64,000 nt of DNA from Trileptium ribeirensis (Eukaryota; Nematoda; Enoplea; Enoplida; Thoracostomopsidae). This document shows positions 59,350 to 64,000 of this stretch, one piece after another. The stretch is taken from assembly GCA_030248225.1 (NCBI GenBank), contig JASANE010010148.1:24866-88865 (forward strand), given 5' to 3'. Below the pieces are notes generated by a model. It searched no databases, was not told the origin of the DNA, and saw nothing but the letters and a program-made list of their open reading frames with translations. Every line of letters starts with the position of its first letter. Positions within the stretch are counted from its first letter, which is position 1. Made by a program: the position numbers and the translations under genes.

Positions 59350-60987
59350 TTATTTGTTTAACCTTTTACGTATACTTCCTATTAGAGCTTGAGCTCGGTT
59401 TGTTGATTCCATAATGCTAATCGGAGACTCGTCCACGTATTCAAACGGAGTGATCGATGCCGCAAACTTGTCCAAGGAAGGAACACTATCGGATTTGTTC
59501 AGAGGACCGACACCATCGCTGTTAGAGTCTGGCGTTGTGCCCAAACTCCCACGGCCCGGTGAATTGTTGCTTAGACCCAAAACTAAAGGCGAACCTGACA
59601 TGACCGATTTAGACAAACTTCTGCGTAATGACAACTGCGTAGGTGTCCCGGGCCCGCTTTTGGTGCCATTTGCATTTCCATTTATAGTTTGACTTTTCGG
59701 AATTTTAATTGGAAGCGAAGATTTCAAACCCGCTGGCCGACTCTTGCCGCTATGGCCTGGAGTGCTGTCAATGCCTTTGCTGGTTTTGTCATGCTTCGGT
59801 TTCTTTTCAGCGGGCACATCACCGGACTGGTTATCTTCGTCAGTTAATTCACCATCTTCCAAGACTTCGACACCTTAAAACATCATTAACAAAAATTTGG
59901 TTAAAGTTCTGATATGAAACAGGAACAGATGACAGTAGTGTAATAAAGGCATTTGCTGTAAAGAAATTTGAATTGACATAGACGTCAAACCCCTGCTATT
60001 TATAGTAAAACATGTTCGGAAGGTATTCGCGTGTTTAAGCTATAGCTACAAATTTAAACCAAAACGGTGTCTGCTACGTAAGTCTAGTTTGAAGAAGCTA
60101 CAGTGGCTTCCTAAGTTTCAACGCAACATTAAGTTTTGGAACGAAATAAAGTTGTACTTTTAAAGATAAGCACTTAACGCATGACAGTTACGAAATGCTT
60201 CGTTTCACCATTATATATATTGTATAATTATTAAGAAGTTTAAACATTTTTAGGTCTGCATACCGATTACAAAATGCTTATAAAGCGTTCAGAAACACGA
60301 GTCAGATGCTAAGGCCACAAAGGAAGCCATTCCAAAACTAAAATGAAATTATAGAAATTAATGAAATATTAGCTATAAAGCTTGCGCTGTTCATCGGTGA
60401 AAACACATTACAGAATTCTAAAACCACACTCTGGCTTTTCCAAATGAAGAATCACACACTGGAGTCGATTTGCACACCAATGAGAATAAATTTTGGCCCC
60501 ACCAAAAGCATCGTTTCGCACTAAACCCCTTTCCCATAGTCTATTTTAAAATAAATATGGACAAACTAGAGGCACGTTTCCAGCACCGCCCTTGTGTATA
60601 CGAACATCCCAGTTGGCAAAGGCTGACATGACGGCTGCGAACTTTCATATTTTCTACACTTTTCAGCTACGGAACAAGTCAGATGCAGACCTTTTTCCAA
60701 AGAACATACTCCCGAAATGGTGTGTAGCCATATTAAGTATTGGGCACAGCACAATCAGTAGCGTCAACGCGCGTCGAATTTTCGTCATATTCGGGCCCTA
60801 AAAATCGCGCTTAATAACCTGAACTTGATGACGATGTGTGGCGTTCTATCACAGGATGGCAGGTGTCGTCCTCAGAATCAATTGTCACGACCACTTGATC
60901 TGGTCCCGTTTCATCCAAAACTTGAAAATTTGATTGGTTCAATTCTTCAACGCTAAAACTATTAGCATCAAACTTGATGACGTCCAT
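59350..60987 (-). CDS. Unrecognised 230-residue disordered protein, two coding exons
   Basis: Exon 1 (60987-60819) starts MDVIKFDANSFSVEELNQSN and ends TSSSSS at donor gttatt in phase 1. Exon 2 (59873-59350, acceptor gttttaag) continues VEVLEDGELTDEDN. It runs through a Ser/Gly/Pro/Lys-rich region (PIKIPKSQT, SLRRSLSKSVM) to a conserved-looking end, DKFAASITPFEYVDE and STNRAQALIGSIRKRLNK. The acidic start and basic Ser-rich middle suggest a nuclear phosphoprotein, but no family is recognised. The start is taken because a stop lies just upstream in frame and no acceptor precedes it. The phases agree. The donor is non-ideal. Confidence 0.7.
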
Positions 60988-61608
60988 AATAATTGTGTTA
61001 TTGATAAAAAAGTTTCAGGCTATAATGTTACATTCATTTACCCAAACCTCTATATACGGAGCACCCAAAAATTATTTTTGTAATCGTAACTGTCGAGCTT
61101 ACTGTGAGTCTTCCAATCATATGACTGTATAATGTATTTATTTAAATCATAAAAACTACAGTGTCTACACTTTACTGCATCTAGATAGTTTCCAAAACGT
61201 ACCACATGGATTTCGTGCTAATTTTAAGCGGGTTATATTAAATCCCTGTGTTAAACAGAAGACAACAATTTCGTCCGATTACACACTATTATAATTCTTG
61301 TGAAAATTATACTTATTAAAAACATTGTTGCTCACACATGAAGATCGAACATACAACCATGGTGAATGCTGAGAAAACTTCGAATGCTTGAGAACACTAT
61401 ACGGAAAATTGTAAAAACAGTGCCAGTAGTACGAACTGTAATTGAGAGCTGCTCCAAGAAGAAAGCTTTTATCAGTTGCGGGTGCTCCTTAAATGATGTG
61501 AAGAACGAGAATAACTGATCCATTTACGTCAGTTTTTTTTCAAAAAGTCAAAATATTTGTATATCACTAACAGATAGCCCAAACTTGAACAACAGATAAT
61601 GTGCTTAC
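60988..61608. other. Upstream region of the 230-residue gene
   Basis: AT-rich. It may hold its promoter and 5' untranslated exon, or the end of the gene whose exons lie at 61609-62954. No clear signal was read. Confidence 0.4.
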
Positions 61609-61705
61609 CCATATGTCGACGAATCCTGCGAAGTCTCCGTGTCGTATGACGCTCGTAGCAAAACATTTCCTGACCCAGAAGTTCGAAGTACATTATTTTG
61701 CTGCT
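61609..61705 (-). CDS. Internal exon of an unrecognised gene
   Basis: Acceptor gtatttcag, donor gtaagc, 97 bp. Entering in phase 1 it encodes QQNNVLRTSGSGNVLLRAS and YDTETSQDSSTY and leaves in phase 2. It follows in phase from the exon at 62867-62954. The next exon was not found. One possible continuation starting after atggatcag near 61515 gives a short Ser/Arg/His tail and a stop. Confidence 0.6.
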
Positions 61706-62866
61706 CTGAAATACAAATTAGTGTACTTACGCTTAAAAATATGGTAAATATATCTTATAAAAAATAATCATTACAAAAACCTTGATAGCAACAAAATATA
61801 ATTTTCAGCTGTTCCGCTATAGATGTCCAAAAATACATATGTACATATACCAAACACATTGGAACATGAGTAGATAGCAAAAAAATATGCTGGCTTTTCC
61901 AAAGCAAGGCCCCAGGCAAAATTATTGGCTTCCGCCTATAACACCTCCGGATCGACAAGTTTTTTTCATAAAATTCCCCATTTGCAATTAAAAATTTGAT
62001 TAATGTCAGGGTTGAAAATTGGTTTTAACATCAGCAAACACGTTTTTGAGGCCGTTTTTAGCATTTTTCGGAAAAACATTACAATTTCGAAAATTTTTGC
62101 ATTTCAACCGCCTACGTCGTCCCAATATTCAAACAAGAGGAGCCCTGATTCATGCCCTGGCAAAATTTTAGCAATTGGAGAAGCTAGCTATATATGAAAG
62201 TTCGAGACTCTGGACTATCTACATGTGCTCCAGCTATTGGGGTGCTCCCAAACCGTAGTTATGGCTCGGTGCCCCCACCCCTCTTCATACAAATTTTGCC
62301 TCGGGGAATTTTATAATTTATTAAGCAATTGCGGCTATATACATCAAAATATATTTCTTCATTTAGTAGCCTAATAGTATAGAGGATCTGGGCTAAAATG
62401 ATCTATTATTTTTTACACTACTTCAAAGTTGTGCTATCACAAGGCTTTCCCATATTACTTATAACTTCAAAATCACAAAATGTACCGTTCAGAATTTTTG
62501 AATTTTAAAATTTTTGCTTAGTGCACTACCTAGCTAAAGAATCCACATTACGAAAATATATATGGATACCACAAAATGTAAAGTATAATAAAAATAACTA
62601 AAGCATCAATAACTTACCTTGACTCTATACTTTTGACACATAGGCTTCTTAGGGTAGCGATCGACATTTAACCCAAGGCATTTAAAGATTGCCCGAAAAC
62701 AGTCTCAACGGAAAACACATGCCACAGTAAAAGGTTTTCAAGTGCTGATTCCGTAAACATCAATATGACGTTTCTTGTTTAAAAGCAGACTTGTGTTGTT
62801 TAATTCTATTATCATATAAATAGACTGTCTCTTATAACCACCAATGACATCACAAATACCGTTTAC
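61706..62866. repeat. Intron with a fragment of a dispersed family
   Basis: Positions 61915-62190 resemble 14100-14420 (aaaattattggcttcc, ttggttttaacatca, cacgttt, ccctggcaaaattttagc). Nothing else is seen. Confidence 0.5.
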
Positions 62867-62954
62867 CTTTCAGAACTCGTTCCTTTTCTTCTTTTAACCG
62901 TTTCTGCATTATCTCCGCATGTTCAGCAAGTTTTTGTTGACGCTCATCATATGT
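62867..62954 (-). CDS. Internal exon encoding a charged helix
   Basis: Acceptor cgttttcag, donor gtaaac, 88 bp. It encodes TYDERQQKLAEHAEIMQKRL and a Lys/Glu-rich continuation, a likely coiled coil, leaving in phase 1. It belongs with the exon at 61609-61705; the upstream exons are beyond the right edge. No family is assigned. Confidence 0.65.
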
Positions 62955-64000
62955 CTGAAAACGAAATCATCAGTCATCGTTTACTTTATAACTGATCTTC
63001 GACCAACTTAACCTAGAATATGTATTGTATACTTTAACATACAAGCGGATTTCATCAACATTACAGTAGAAAATAAAAGTCTTCTATTATTCGATGTGTT
63101 TGACAGTAACAAAATGGCCGTTTCCATCAGCACTTTGCGCGCCTGAGTACTCTACGCAATGAATGTTCAACAGCTACACAAAGGCAACAGTCGATGATGC
63201 TAGACTCTGCTGAAAAGTGTAAAACACTCTTCAGCTTTAATATATTTATCGCCCATGGTACCTTGCGGTCGTGTTCGCCTCTCACACCGTTTCAACCCAC
63301 CAAGTGAATCGAAAACATGACCCACCTCACAGATTTCTTGAACCACAACAACCAACCCCCTCCTGGTTTTTGAACCACGGACTTATATACCCCACCTAGG
63401 TTTTTAATCACTTATTAAGACCACTCCCAGGTTTTCGACACACTACTGAATTTAGAGGGTCAAAAATCAGGGAAGGGGTAAGAAAACGTGGGTCGAAAAC
63501 CTGGGAAGAGACTGAAAAAGTGGTTCGGAACACTGTGGGTGGGTCTGAACTTCTGGGCTCTCCAAATTGTGGAGGTAGGGGTGCCTGACATTTTTCAATT
63601 CCCCCTGGTTCAAAACAGGTGCCCCCCGGTTCGTGCCCCCTGGCAAGATTTTGGGCTCCCCCTGGTTCGATACCGCTAGGAAATTTTTTTGTTTATAATG
63701 CATCCAAAGCATGTAAAATTTGATCAAAACTTGTACTAAAATTGCGTTCTGAAGCCAAAAATTTCGTAAAATTTGTTTCAAAACTTTTTCTCTCCATCAA
63801 ACGTGTTTTGGCAGTGATGTTGATACGATTTTTAACCGTTTTTCTCTCGGGAAAATTGTAACCTGGCAAAATCGGGCGCCCCTCCGTTCGGAACCAGGGG
63901 GCAGTGATTCATGCCCCCTGGCAAAATTTTCAGCGCATGGAGAGCCCAGAACTTAGTGGTCCAAAACCCTTGCTAGAGTATACTAACTGAACGAAGAGCA
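62955..64000. repeat. Right edge: inverted and dispersed repeats
   Basis: Inverted pieces cccaggttttcgac (63427) and gtcgaaaacctggg (63492) could form a hairpin. From about 63590 to 63960 there are repeated blocks of the type ccccctggttc and ccccctggcaaaattt, related to the family at 14040 and 62000. No gene is seen. Confidence 0.5.

Overview
The window is AT-rich nuclear DNA from an animal, probably an invertebrate; I cannot name the species. It holds intron-rich host genes, a large load of non-autonomous DNA transposons, and one relic of a large virus-like transposon. The recognisable host genes all lie on the minus strand. (1) NKAP, 2155-17630: six exons ending in a SynMuv-type C-terminal domain, with the last exon(s) off the left edge. 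(2) OSGEP/KAE1, 40752-52262: a complete 345-residue tRNA t6A enzyme in four exons. (3) A LYR-motif protein, with its first exon at 54183-54380. (4) An unrecognised 230-residue low-complexity protein in two exons, 59350-60987. (5) Two exons of another gene with a charged helical stretch, 61609-62954. Exon borders were placed by eye from splice signals, reading phase and family resemblance. For NKAP and OSGEP the exon lengths and phases agree with each other, except for one phase gap in NKAP.

Between NKAP and OSGEP lies a 16.5-kb Polinton/Maverick (23132-39674) bounded by about 50-bp inverted repeats. Its left arm carries a small spliced minus-strand gene whose 3' half is tandemly duplicated, and an AT-rich 152-bp tandem array into which a hAT element later jumped. 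Then come, on the plus strand: a protein-primed family B DNA polymerase with N-terminal zinc fingers, a retroviral-type integrase with a chromodomain, a minisatellite, a packaging ATPase also preceded by a zinc finger, two small intact genes, a broken unknown gene, a TATA-binding-protein (TBP)-like gene, a minor capsid gene split by about 1 kb of foreign AT-rich DNA, a major capsid gene and several small genes. A minus-strand gene sits beside the right terminus. Stops and frameshifts break the replication, integration, packaging and capsid genes; several small genes remain open. I see no adenovirus-type protease.

The most interesting point is the combination of two things. The element encodes a two-repeat TBP-like protein, which is not in the usual Polinton gene set. 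In addition, seven of its genes have a TTAAAA-type box 23-26 bases before the start codon. Together these suggest the element once ran its own promoter recognition. This is an inference and is testable.

The remaining intergenic and intronic DNA is mostly repeats: two opposite copies of a 1.1-kb hAT element with perfect 8-bp target duplications, two opposite copies of a smaller hAT-like MITE, a TA-flanked MITE family, a tRNA-headed SINE, a dispersed family at 18.35-20.07, 41.2-41.8 and 59.1 kb, several tandem duplications and strong palindromes.
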